Of a DNA stretch of 21,603 nucleotides, positions 1-5,485 are shown one piece after another. The translations under genes were made by a program, and so were the position numbers. The stretch is taken from positions 1 to 21,603 of the IMG/VR virus record IMGVR_UViG_3300042375_000102; one strand, given 5' to 3'. Every line of letters begins with the position of its first letter. Position 1 is the first letter of the stretch. This DNA comes from a virus. The notes beneath the pieces were generated by a model, which saw only the letters and a list, made by a program, of their open reading frames with translations, searched no databases and had not been told where the DNA came from.

Positions 1-4
1 CGTA

Positions 5-133
5 ATGAGCAACCGTAGGCGCAAGCGAACAGGTCAGAACAAGATCGCGGCGAACCTGAAGGTCCGCCTTGACCGTGGCGCCGCGAAGCTGGCTGCGAAG
101 TCTAAGCGTCGAGCGGCGAAGGCGGCTGCGTAA
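5..133 (+). CDS. Small, very basic protein of unknown function (42 aa)
   Basis: A 42-codon frame starts MSNRRRKRTGQNK and ends in an Ala/Lys/Arg-rich tail (SKRRAAKAAA). About a third of the residues are Arg or Lys, so nucleic-acid binding is plausible, but no family is recognised. The start ATG overlaps a TAA at 3-5, which probably ends a gene lying outside the window. The stop TAA at 131-133 overlaps the next ATG (TAATG). That chain of overlaps suggests translational coupling in a compact plus-strand operon and is the main support for the call. Confidence 0.55.
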   Translation: MSNRRRKRTGQNKIAANLKVRLDRGAAKLAAKSKRRAAKAAA

Positions 134-558
134 TGCCTCGGTTGTCGCCAAGTCGCGCGCTAATGATCGAGTTGGAGATCGATGCGGACGAGCTCGCTAA
201 GGTGATTGGATGCGAGCGTCCACGCGTCACGCGCTACGTCACGGGCGATCGGCGTATCCCGAAGGGTGCGCGTCACCAGATCATCGCGCGCTGGGGTCCA
301 CGCGCGCAGACGTTCCTCGACGCGATCGACCTAGCGCGTGGAGATGGTGAGTTGTACGCGCCCTGGTCGAATGACGCCGGCGCGAAGTACGGTAAGCGTA
401 AAGGCGGAGAGCCGCCCATCGTCAGCGTCCACGTCTTTGACGATGGTACAGACGATTGTACGTACACGATCACCGAATGGCGCAAACGCTTCGGCGCACC
501 CGGCTCGGGCGCCGATGTTCACGGGCGCCAATTCGGCGCGTACTCGACGGAGGATTAG
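133..558 (+). CDS. HTH-like DNA-binding protein (141 aa)
   Basis: The N-terminal third contains a segment resembling an XRE/Cro-type helix-turn-helix: ELAKVIGCERPRVTRYVTG at about residues 20-38, followed by DRRIP. The hallmarks are a small-residue turn after the first helix and an R-x-T-R-Y recognition helix. The remainder (a DDGTDDCTYTITEWRKRFG stretch and a short tail ending FGAYSTED) is not recognised. The start overlaps the stop of the upstream small gene. The last 45 bp, including the stop, recur imperfectly at 1528-1572 beyond the next gene. A regulatory role in the early operon is inferred from the HTH only. An in-frame ATG at codon 11 is an alternative start. Confidence 0.6.
   Translation: MPRLSPSRALMIELEIDADELAKVIGCERPRVTRYVTGDRRIPKGARHQIIARWGPRAQTFLDAIDLARGDGELYAPWSNDAGAKYGKRKGGEPPIVSVHVFDDGTDDCTYTITEWRKRFGAPGSGADVHGRQFGAYSTED
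514..558 (+). repeat. Direct repeat copy A (3' end of the HTH-like gene)
   Basis: This 45-bp segment matches 1528-1572 at 40 of 45 positions when aligned by eye. It encodes the C-terminal residues DVHGRQFGAYSTED plus the stop and contains the GGAGG that serves the next gene. The two copies flank the Mom-like gene. Confidence 0.75.
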
Positions 559-1485
559 ATGCAAGGCGCCCTGCAACTATGGCAGGAAGAATCGACGCAG
601 CCGAACGCGCCGGAGACTCGCGAGTATACGGAGTCGCATTGCTGGCAGTACGACATTCGTCTGCGTAACCGCGTAGACGACTTACTCGACGCCGGCATGA
701 CCGAGGACTACGCCGCAACCTTGCGCGTGTCAGACTTCGAGTTTCGCCAAGTCACCAGTACCGAAGACAAGCGGGATCTTACGCGGTTCATCCATCGGCA
801 CGAATGGCTCGGCAACCTATCCCAATACACGACGCATTGGTATGGCGCGTATCACGGCACGATCCTCGCCGGCGCCCTCCTGTTCAACATGCCTAACGCG
901 TTTAGCAAACTCCTCGGCGAAGATACTCCGAACCTTGAACGTCTAATCAGTCGAGGCGCGTGCGTGTCCTGGTCGCCGAAGAATCTCGCCAGCGCGTTCA
1001 TCATGTCGAGCATCAAAGACATGGCGCAGACCACGCAATACCGATTGTTCACGGCGTACTCCGACCCGATGGCGAAGGAACTCGGCACGATTTACCAAGC
1101 CTGCAATTTCTACTACCTCGGTCAGACCTCGGGCGCGGCGACGCGACACATAAATCCGTACACGGGGAAGTACGTGTCGGATCGCTTCTTCCGTTCCCGT
1201 TCGGCATACAAGAGGTACGCCAAAGAGCTCGGTATCCGTTGGCGTCCAGACTGGTGCCACGCGACGGGGATGGCGTGGGACAACATCCCCGACGACATCG
1301 AGCAGCAACTACGCGAGCAAAGCAAAGTCAAGCACGCCGAATCGGATAGCATCCCCGTCCCGCCGAAGCACAAGTACGCGATGCTTTGCGGTGCCAATAA
1401 AAAAGAGACAGCGCAACTGCGCGCGAGATTCTCGGAGATCAATAAGACGTACGAGTATCCGAAGGATCGTGGCGGAGTCGCGTAA
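559..1485 (+). CDS. Mom-like GNAT-fold DNA modification protein (candidate, 308 aa)
   Basis: The central region has the layout of phage Mom-type proteins, GNAT-fold enzymes that hypermodify adenine in phage DNA to block restriction. An RFIHRHEWLG segment (residues 77-86) and WYGAYHG (94-100) are followed by NLERLISRGACV (125-136) and a KN-xx-S-xF-I helix (141-148). Then come AYSDPMAKELGTIYQACNF (167-184) with YYLG, and near the end PPKHKYAML (268-276). SYADP-GTIYQA-type blocks are what I associate with Mom relatives in phages. ATG follows the upstream stop directly, with GGAGG 5 nt ahead. An ordinary GNAT acetyltransferase is the main alternative. No com-like translational regulator is recognised in the window. 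Confidence 0.55.
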   Translation: MQGALQLWQEESTQPNAPETREYTESHCWQYDIRLRNRVDDLLDAGMTEDYAATLRVSDFEFRQVTSTEDKRDLTRFIHRHEWLGNLSQYTTHWYGAYHGTILAGALLFNMPNAFSKLLGEDTPNLERLISRGACVSWSPKNLASAFIMSSIKDMAQTTQYRLFTAYSDPMAKELGTIYQACNFYYLGQTSGAATRHINPYTGKYVSDRFFRSRSAYKRYAKELGIRWRPDWCHATGMAWDNIPDDIEQQLREQSKVKHAESDSIPVPPKHKYAMLCGANKKETAQLRARFSEINKTYEYPKDRGGVA

Positions 1486-1488
1486 CTC

Positions 1489-1522
1489 TGCGACGTGCGC
1501 CGGTAGGGCGCGCTTACCTCGC
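1489..1522 (+). repeat. Structured imperfect repeat, copy 1
   Basis: A 34-bp segment matches 1627-1660 at 28 of 34 positions. Inside it, GTAGG (1503-1507) can pair with CTTAC (1513-1517) around a 5-nt loop. CGACGTGC (1491-1498) can pair with GCACGTCG (1521-1528), giving a two-tiered hairpin. Confidence 0.6.
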
Positions 1523-1527
1523 ACGTC

Positions 1528-1572
1528 GATGTTCATGCGCGCCAGTTCGGCGCGTACGCGACCGAGGATTAG
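1528..1572 (+). pseudogene. Remnant duplicate of the 3' end of the HTH-like gene (repeat copy B)
   Basis: In frame, this reads DVHARQFGAYATED and then TAG, almost the same as the C-terminus of the 141-aa protein upstream. The frame is open for only a few codons further upstream before a TAG at 1504-1506, so it is a fragment. With 514-558 it forms a 45-bp imperfect direct repeat around the Mom-like gene. Confidence 0.65.
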
Positions 1573-1574
1573 GC

Positions 1575-1607
1575 TTGGATAGTATCCGTCTGGGCGATAC
1601 TATCCAA
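1575..1607. other. 12-bp perfect hairpin
   Basis: TTGGATAGTATC (1575-1586) and its exact reverse complement (1596-1607) surround a 9-nt loop. There is no T-tract on either side. It could be a rho-independent-like stop for convergent transcription, an operator or an RNA-stabilising structure. Confidence 0.6.
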
Positions 1608-1626
1608 TACCTAAGTCGCGCAATCT

Positions 1627-1660
1627 TGCGACGTGGATCGGTAAGGCGCTCTTACTTCGC
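1627..1660 (+). repeat. Structured imperfect repeat, copy 2
   Basis: This partner of 1489-1522 keeps the inner hairpin. GTAAG (1641-1645) pairs with CTTAC (1651-1655) around a 5-nt loop. Compared with copy 1, a G-T wobble pair becomes A-T, so pairing is maintained across the change. Confidence 0.6.
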
Positions 1661-1676
1661 GTGAATGCGCGGCTAG

Positions 1677-1697
1677 AGCGTATCTGGTTGATACGCT
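1677..1697. other. 8-bp perfect hairpin
   Basis: AGCGTATC (1677-1684) pairs with GATACGCT (1690-1697) around the loop TGGTT. This is the second of three hairpins in this non-coding region, all with GATA/TATC in the stem. Confidence 0.5.
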
Positions 1698-1710
1698 TCC
1701 GCACCATCTT

Positions 1711-1735
1711 GTAGATAGGTGCCGTGGTTATCTAC
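1711..1735. other. 7-bp hairpin
   Basis: GTAGATA (1711-1717) pairs with TATCTAC (1729-1735) around an 11-nt loop. This is the third hairpin, 51 bp from the stop of the convergent phosphoesterase gene. Confidence 0.4.
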
Positions 1736-1786
1736 GCGGCATCGCCCCAAGTCCTACGCAGTTCACGCCGGACGTGTACGGCGAGC

Positions 1787-2788
1787 CTAGTCGAGCCAGA
1801 TGACGTACTCAGCCGTGACGCGCCCGGCTCGCGGGTCGACGAAGTGCAAGCGCTGCGATGCCTTGCCCTTAGCGCTGACAAACTCGCGTGCATACTCGCT
1901 GCCAGATTCGGTGCTACCCGTCATGAACACCCGGCCACCGTTCGGGATCTGAAACTGCGATACGTGGTGATAGTGGCCAAGATACAAATCGTCCCACCCT
2001 TCCAGCACGCCCGAGCTCCACGCTGTAGCTTTGCGAATGATCCCGAACGCCGGCGTATTGCCGCCGAACGATTTGATCTGATCACCGTGGACCAAGAGGA
2101 ATCGATACTCGCCGATCTCGCCGATGGCGTACCAGTTGTCTGGTACTTCCCACGCGAGGCGCGGATCAATTAGGCGCTCGCGGACGATCCTGCCGACGAC
2201 GCGATCCCAGTTGTCTGGAGTCTCGCCCTTCTGCCCGATCCTGCCGTGGTTGCCGCGGACCTCATGGACGACGACGCGCTCGAAGTTCTCCAGCAGCGTC
2301 AGCAGCACGGACTCGATCAGGGTTGCAGCTGCGAAGACTTGCATCGTCGCAGACGAATCCACCTCAAAGGGCTGCATCTTGAATATGGTCACGTTCTCGA
2401 TCAGGTCGCCGCCGAGCATGACGTGAATCTCATCGACGGGATGCGCTGCGCGTTGTATCTCCGTCAGCCGTAGCACTTTTGCTACGGTCACCATCACCCG
2501 CCGCCGACAAACCTCGGTGTCGTACGATTCGGTCTGCTTACCTAGCTGCCAATCAGTCAGGTGGAGCAGGGCGACCTCGCCGCCTGGTCGCTTGTCACGC
2601 TTCGGCGCCTTGACTGCCTTGCCACGACCGGCGATGCTCGACGACTCTAGCGCGGCACGCTCGACGGCATCGACCAGATCCGCCGACTTCCCCTTCGCGC
2701 GTGCAAGTTGCCGCTGCAAATGCGCGCACGTTTGCGCTAGTTCGTCACACCGCACTTCGAGCGCGAGTTCGTGGCCTAGCCCCGACAT
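1787..2788 (-). CDS. Calcineurin-like metallophosphoesterase (333 aa)
   Basis: The metal-binding blocks of the family appear in order, numbered from the chosen ATG. They are LHLTDWQLGK (D79), MLGGDLIEN (D128), VRGNHGRIG (N180, H181), LVHGDQ (H234) and LGHYHH (H272, H274). The first block has DWQ where most relatives have DxH, as I recall from other phage members. Residues 1-70 are charged and helical, ahead of the catalytic domain. I chose ATG at 2788, which overlaps the 3' end of the upstream HTH gene by 13 bp. The open frame runs on to 2965, but that extension is Arg-rich shadow of the upstream gene. DNA repair or nucleic-acid processing (Mre11/SbcD-like) is a family-level guess. Confidence 0.88.
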   Translation of the reverse strand: MSGLGHELALEVRCDELAQTCAHLQRQLARAKGKSADLVDAVERAALESSSIAGRGKAVKAPKRDKRPGGEVALLHLTDWQLGKQTESYDTEVCRRRVMVTVAKVLRLTEIQRAAHPVDEIHVMLGGDLIENVTIFKMQPFEVDSSATMQVFAAATLIESVLLTLLENFERVVVHEVRGNHGRIGQKGETPDNWDRVVGRIVRERLIDPRLAWEVPDNWYAIGEIGEYRFLLVHGDQIKSFGGNTPAFGIIRKATAWSSGVLEGWDDLYLGHYHHVSQFQIPNGGRVFMTGSTESGSEYAREFVSAKGKASQRLHFVDPRAGRVTAEYVIWLD

Positions 2789-3015
2789 TGACAGGATCCG
2801 TGACGATGGTTGGCGACCTGCTTGCCGTTCGGCGCGACGGGATAGCCACGGTTGACGAGTACGCGCGTGATCGCGGTGTGAGTCATCGCCGCATCGTCGA
2901 GGGCTAGCTGTAGTTCTCGCGCGTCCTCGATTGGCAAGTCGTCGAGGATCTCCGTCACGATGCACGGTCTATGTCGCGACTTCGTTTGTGCGCCGATCTC
3001 GTCTAGCAGTCCCAT
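2776..3015 (-). CDS. Small HTH-type phage protein (79 aa)
   Basis: The 79-aa protein begins MGLLDEIGAQTK. From about residue 44 it reads THTAITRVLVNRGYPV, then a V-x-N-H-R segment and a C-x-C tail (GSCQCRG). This layout, a small N-terminal helix pair followed by a winged-helix-like AI-x-R-x-L block and NHR-x-GxC, is frequent in actinophage genomes. The function there is generally unassigned. GGAGGG lies 8 nt before the ATG. The gene lies directly between the endolysin and the phosphoesterase, overlapping the latter, so the last two are probably co-translated. Confidence 0.7.
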   Translation of the reverse strand: MGLLDEIGAQTKSRHRPCIVTEILDDLPIEDARELQLALDDAAMTHTAITRVLVNRGYPVAPNGKQVANHRHGSCQCRG

Positions 3016-3043
3016 GCCGAATCCCTCCCGGTGGTGTCGTCCG

Positions 3044-3895
3044 TTATTGTACGCGTACCGCCGCGCGGATGACGGTCAGGCTTCGCGTGCGGATCGCAAC
3101 GCAGCCTCCGTTAGCGTCGCTGCCGCTGGCGTCATAGGAGGTGTTACCCTCCACGGTGACCACGGAGTTCTTGCCGGGTCGCCACGTCTTACCGCCAGCC
3201 TTGACGACTTGACCAGGCTTGCCGAGGGCGATGCCGATATGGTCGACCTCGGTGCCGTTCGAGCCGCCGAAGTCGAACAGGAGCGCGGTGCCTTTGACGA
3301 TCGTCGTCTTCGATTGGGTAGCCAAGCCGTACGCGCCACGCTCGGCTACCGCGCGGATCTCTGGCGTGTAGAGCGCGTTGTATTTGCCCTCACGTAGACC
3401 GTACTTCCCGGCCGTAGATCCTTCGGCGAGATAGGCGGTAAACGCTGCGAGCGCGCACCATGCATAACCCATCTGGTAATAGTACGCAGCAAGCTTCATA
3501 TCCTTGCAGAGCAGAGACAACTGCGGCACGACATTCGACCCGGCCGGCTTCTCACTCCATCGCGCCATGTACCAGCTCACCATCCGGTCAGCGGCACGCT
3601 CACCGAGAGTCACGGACGGCAGCGGCTTACGCTTACGCGCCGCTACTCGGGCGCGCATCGCCACCGTCGGCTTCGTCTTGCCACTCATGTACGCCTGTAA
3701 CGTGGCGTCGTACGTCCCTACGGTGTCTGCGTAGCCCAGCAGGTACTTAGCCCTCTTCGCTGCGTTCGCCGTAACGGGACCATAGATGCCGTCTACGGCG
3801 GTTTTTGCCAGCACGCCATACTTGACGAGGTGCTGCTGCGCGAGGGCGACGCCGGTGCCCTCGGTCAGCGGCGAGGTCAGGCGGAGGATCTTCAC
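3044..3895 (-). CDS. Endolysin: peptidoglycan-binding domain plus CHAP-type amidase/peptidase (283 aa)
   Basis: Residues 1-70 look like a PG_binding_1 domain (LAQQHLVKYGVL, then VDGIYGPVTANAAKRAK). After a Lys/Arg-rich linker, a cysteine-peptidase-like domain carries YAWCALAAFTAYL (C147), EVDHIGIAL (H219) and VEGNTS (N251). That is the Cys-His-Asn/Glu order of CHAP enzymes, which cut peptidoglycan at the end of infection. The start is GTG at 3895, overlapping the holin stop as GTGA. The N-terminal wall-binding domain and single-enzyme design suit a Gram-positive host. No mycolate esterase (LysB) is seen nearby. Confidence 0.88.
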   Translation of the reverse strand: MKILRLTSPLTEGTGVALAQQHLVKYGVLAKTAVDGIYGPVTANAAKRAKYLLGYADTVGTYDATLQAYMSGKTKPTVAMRARVAARKRKPLPSVTLGERAADRMVSWYMARWSEKPAGSNVVPQLSLLCKDMKLAAYYYQMGYAWCALAAFTAYLAEGSTAGKYGLREGKYNALYTPEIRAVAERGAYGLATQSKTTIVKGTALLFDFGGSNGTEVDHIGIALGKPGQVVKAGGKTWRPGKNSVVTVEGNTSYDASGSDANGGCVAIRTRSLTVIRAAVRVQ

Positions 3896-4065
3896 GACCG
3901 CGCTGGGTCGCGTACGACGTAGCCAGCAGCGGCAACGAGGATGGTAATGATCGCGCCCTGGACGACGGTCGGGATCTCGACGCCGGCGAGACTGGCGCCC
4001 CAGACGATGATGGTGACGAGCGCGGCAGCAAGAGCGGCTGCGGTGACTTTCGGACTGATCTGCAT
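3892..4065 (-). CDS. Holin-like two-TM protein (57 aa)
   Basis: This short frame starts MQISPKVTAAALAAAL. It contains two hydrophobic segments, roughly residues 8-28 and 34-51, separated by a short turn with E30 and P32, and ends VVRDPARS. Size, topology and position directly upstream of the endolysin with a 4-bp GTGA overlap fit a small holin that permeabilises the membrane for the endolysin. GGGAG lies 7 nt before the ATG. Assignment to a named holin family is not possible by eye. Confidence 0.8.
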   Translation of the reverse strand: MQISPKVTAAALAAALVTIIVWGASLAGVEIPTVVQGAIITILVAAAGYVVRDPARS

Positions 4066-4074
4066 TGTGACTCC

Positions 4075-4308
4075 CTACAGTAGATTCGTGACAACAGCAC
4101 TAATGATACCCGTCACCGCGGCGATCCCCGCAATATACGCCAACGTCACACTCCGCGTCATCGTGCGCTGATCCTCACGCGCATCGACCTCGGCGCTGTG
4201 AACCTCTAGCATCCGCAGCCTGCCATTGAGATCCGCGCGGTACTGCACGACCTCGATGCGGAGAGCTTCCATCGCCCGATACAATCGCTCAACTTCGGCA
4301 TCAGACAT
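4075..4308 (-). CDS. XhlA-like coiled-coil/TM lysis accessory protein (77 aa)
   Basis: The N-terminal 45 residues are charged and heptad-like (EVERLYRAMEALRIEV through RMLEVHSAEVDA). The C-terminus is one membrane span (LAYIAGIAAVTGIISAVV). A coiled coil plus a C-terminal span, placed beside a holin and endolysin, is the layout of hemolysin XhlA-type lysis accessory proteins. ATG at 4308 was chosen because TACAAT sits exactly 6 nt upstream, as for other leaderless genes here. The open frame to 4425 runs into the inverted-repeat region and encodes low-complexity shadow sequence. The gene is 9 bp from the holin, so the three form one lysis operon. Confidence 0.75.
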   Translation of the reverse strand: MSDAEVERLYRAMEALRIEVVQYRADLNGRLRMLEVHSAEVDAREDQRTMTRSVTLAYIAGIAAVTGIISAVVTNLL

Positions 4309-4314
4309 GAGCCT

Positions 4315-4320
4315 ATTGTA
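4315..4320 (-). promoter_or_regulatory. Leaderless -10 element (TACAAT) for the lysis operon
   Basis: On the minus strand TACAAT is followed by exactly 6 nt and then the ATG of the XhlA-like gene, with no Shine-Dalgarno sequence. Four other genes here share this spacing. No clear -35 box is visible. Confidence 0.55.
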
Positions 4321-4343
4321 ATGGACTTCGTGGCAAGGTTCAC

Positions 4344-4880
4344 GTGCTGGCAGCTGGCGATGTAGCGACGGCAGCCGCTTGGAATGTGTTGACGAATGAT
4401 GTGATCGCGTTGGCGGCTGGACCAATTAGTCATCCGAGTGCGACGTATCAATGGACTCGTTGGAATCCAACTAATGTATCTGGAACAGATACCGCACCAT
4501 CGGCGACGGCTTTGGCTTCTTACGCAAACTCAACGTATTTTACGTTGGCAAACTCGGGTGGCACGTTGACGGTCACGCTTCTTGCTGCTGGGTATTATGA
4601 AGTTGCCGTAACGATGGAACTGCTTGCGGCACAGGCGTTCACCGTGTTCCGAGGTACAACTAATTTTGGGGGAACATCTACAAAGTATTACGAGAGCACT
4701 ATGTCGTGTACGGCAGAGCCAACAACAGATAACAACTCCTCGTCTTGTGCAGTATTTTCTGTTCTTGCTACAGCAAACCAGACGCTAACGATCTTGCCAA
4801 CTTTCAATGTTACCGCTGGAGCAGCAGCCGCTAATTACTTTGCAGAAGCAAGCATGTTTATAAAGTATCTCGGAGTCTAA
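4344..4880 (+). CDS. Silent inverted cassette: alternative C-terminal module of the tail fibre/receptor-binding protein
   Basis: This frame is on the strand opposite to all neighbouring late genes. Codons 2-21 coincide with the 58-bp repeat shared with the 4951-5466 gene and encode AAGDVATAAAWNVLTNDVI. The next roughly 155 residues are unrelated in sequence but similarly Ser/Thr/Ala/Gly-rich and beta-prone, ending FIKYLGV as many small receptor-binding heads do. The only in-frame starts are GTG codons such as 4344. It lacks the first seven codons, the leaderless promoter and a good ribosome site, and an in-frame TGA lies at 4308-4310. It is therefore probably not expressed in this orientation. 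Flipping it would give an in-frame protein of about 185 aa. Composition is visibly more AT-rich than the structural genes, suggesting acquisition. Confidence 0.75.
   Translation: MLAAGDVATAAAWNVLTNDVIALAAGPISHPSATYQWTRWNPTNVSGTDTAPSATALASYANSTYFTLANSGGTLTVTLLAAGYYEVAVTMELLAAQAFTVFRGTTNFGGTSTKYYESTMSCTAEPTTDNNSSSCAVFSVLATANQTLTILPTFNVTAGAAAANYFAEASMFIKYLGV
4348..4405 (+). repeat. 58-bp inverted repeat, left arm
   Basis: Perfectly identical over 58 bp to the reverse complement of 5384-5441, with identity ending abruptly on both sides. It lies within coding sequence in the same codon phase in both copies. Confidence 0.95.
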
Positions 4881-4950
4881 TCCCACCCGTCACGCTCGGG
4901 GAGTTGGGGATACGTGTCGAGTCGCAAGCAACCCGGCGGGGGACGCTAGG

Positions 4951-5466
4951 TTAGGCTGGGATTTCGGTGAGGATTATGTGACCAGGAGAGTTTACGCCGT
5001 ACGAGTGGAGTTCTACTGTTTGACCGGCTACTGTTGAAGCGAAGTAGAGCGTATAGGTTGTGGCGCTTGTGGTTGCTGGGGAGTGTATAAACGCATTGTC
5101 CACAGTAAAAACCACATTAGTGCTGGCACCAACGTTTCCCATTTGTTGTCGGGTACTTGGCACAATTTGACTTGCGCCAACGTAGACAATGAGATTCATT
5201 CCAGTAGCGGTTACGCCTGAAGGCTTGTAGCCCTGAACGTGATATTCGACTTTGATTCTTGAAGCGGTCGAAAAAGGTGTGATCGTGGCGGCAAGATTAC
5301 TTGTTGCGTAAGTAACTGTCGAATTGGTGACAGCGGTTGAATACGTTCCCTCAACTACGTTGCTCATGATGCTTTGATGGGCAATCACATCATTCGTCAA
5401 CACATTCCAAGCGGCTGCCGTCGCTACATCGCCAGCTGCCACAGTTCCCGGAGTTACATACGCCAT
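4951..5466 (-). CDS. Tail fibre/receptor-binding protein, currently expressed variant (171 aa)
   Basis: The protein starts MAYVTPGTVAAGDVATAAAW, a short N-terminal segment of the sort that attaches small fibres to the tail tip. From about residue 30 onward it is Thr/Ser/Val-rich and beta-prone, ending GHIILTEIPA. That resembles trimeric jelly-roll or C1q-like receptor-binding heads, but no family can be named. It is the last tail gene before lysis, the usual receptor-binding position. The shared 58-bp repeat covers codons 9-28. The start is set by TAGAAT exactly 6 nt upstream. Receptor binding is inferred from position, size and the alternative-cassette arrangement. Confidence 0.7.
   Translation of the reverse strand: MAYVTPGTVAAGDVATAAAWNVLTNDVIAHQSIMSNVVEGTYSTAVTNSTVTYATSNLAATITPFSTASRIKVEYHVQGYKPSGVTATGMNLIVYVGASQIVPSTRQQMGNVGASTNVVFTVDNAFIHSPATTSATTYTLYFASTVAGQTVELHSYGVNSPGHIILTEIPA
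5384..5441 (-). repeat. 58-bp inverted repeat, right arm
   Basis: Exact reverse complement of 4348-4405. It lies inside the N-terminal coding region of the expressed tail fibre gene. Confidence 0.95.
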
Positions 5467-5472
5467 GAGTCT

Positions 5473-5478
5473 ATTCTA
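5473..5478 (-). promoter_or_regulatory. Leaderless -10 element (TAGAAT) for the tail fibre gene
   Basis: TAGAAT, 6 nt, then ATG on the minus strand. The upstream and downstream bases (GGCAGG before it, AGACTC after it) are identical to those before the tape measure gene. It lies outside the inverted-repeat segment, so it would serve whichever variant is present. Confidence 0.6.
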
Positions 5479-5485
5479 CCTGCCC

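Larger units (their letters stand above)
1486..1786. other. Structured non-coding region between convergent gene blocks
   Basis: About 300 bp separate the last plus-strand stop from the last minus-strand stop. I see no credible gene. The stretch holds two copies of a 34-bp imperfect repeat, the duplicated tail of the HTH-like gene, and three separate hairpins with stems of 12, 8 and 7 bp. None is followed by a T-run in either orientation, so they are not textbook intrinsic terminators. Transcripts from both sides must end in or near this region. Confidence 0.7.
4348..5441. other. Candidate invertible segment switching tail-fibre C-termini
   Basis: Two convergent half-genes are bounded by the 58-bp inverted repeats, with 978 bp between the arms. 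Recombination between the arms would exchange the C-termini attached to the fixed N-terminus and promoter at the right. The reading frame is kept because the arms are in the same phase. The 70 bp between the two stop codons (4881-4950) hold nothing I recognise. No recombinase gene and no obvious gix/hix-type dyad within the arms is visible. Confidence 0.7.

Noticed and set aside
1575-1735. CRISPR-like or tRNA-like array
   Set aside because: The hairpins differ in sequence and spacing, there are no regular spacers, and no cloverleaf can be drawn.
2789-2965. N-terminal extension of the phosphoesterase frame
   Set aside because: Arg-rich sequence overlapping the HTH gene in another frame. The ATG at 2788 starts the part with family-like sequence.
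3747-4100. Minus-strand frame of 117 codons over the holin region
   Set aside because: Ser/Pro/Arg-rich shadow. The +1-shifted 57-aa frame has two clear membrane spans and a GTGA overlap with the endolysin.
4881-4950. Bidirectional terminator between the two fibre modules
   Set aside because: I looked for a stem with a T-run on either strand and found only weak GC-rich pairings.
4348-5441. Diversity-generating retroelement as explanation for the fibre repeats
   Set aside because: No reverse transcriptase is visible, the repeat is at the N-terminus rather than the C-terminus, is in inverted orientation and shows no adenine-specific differences.
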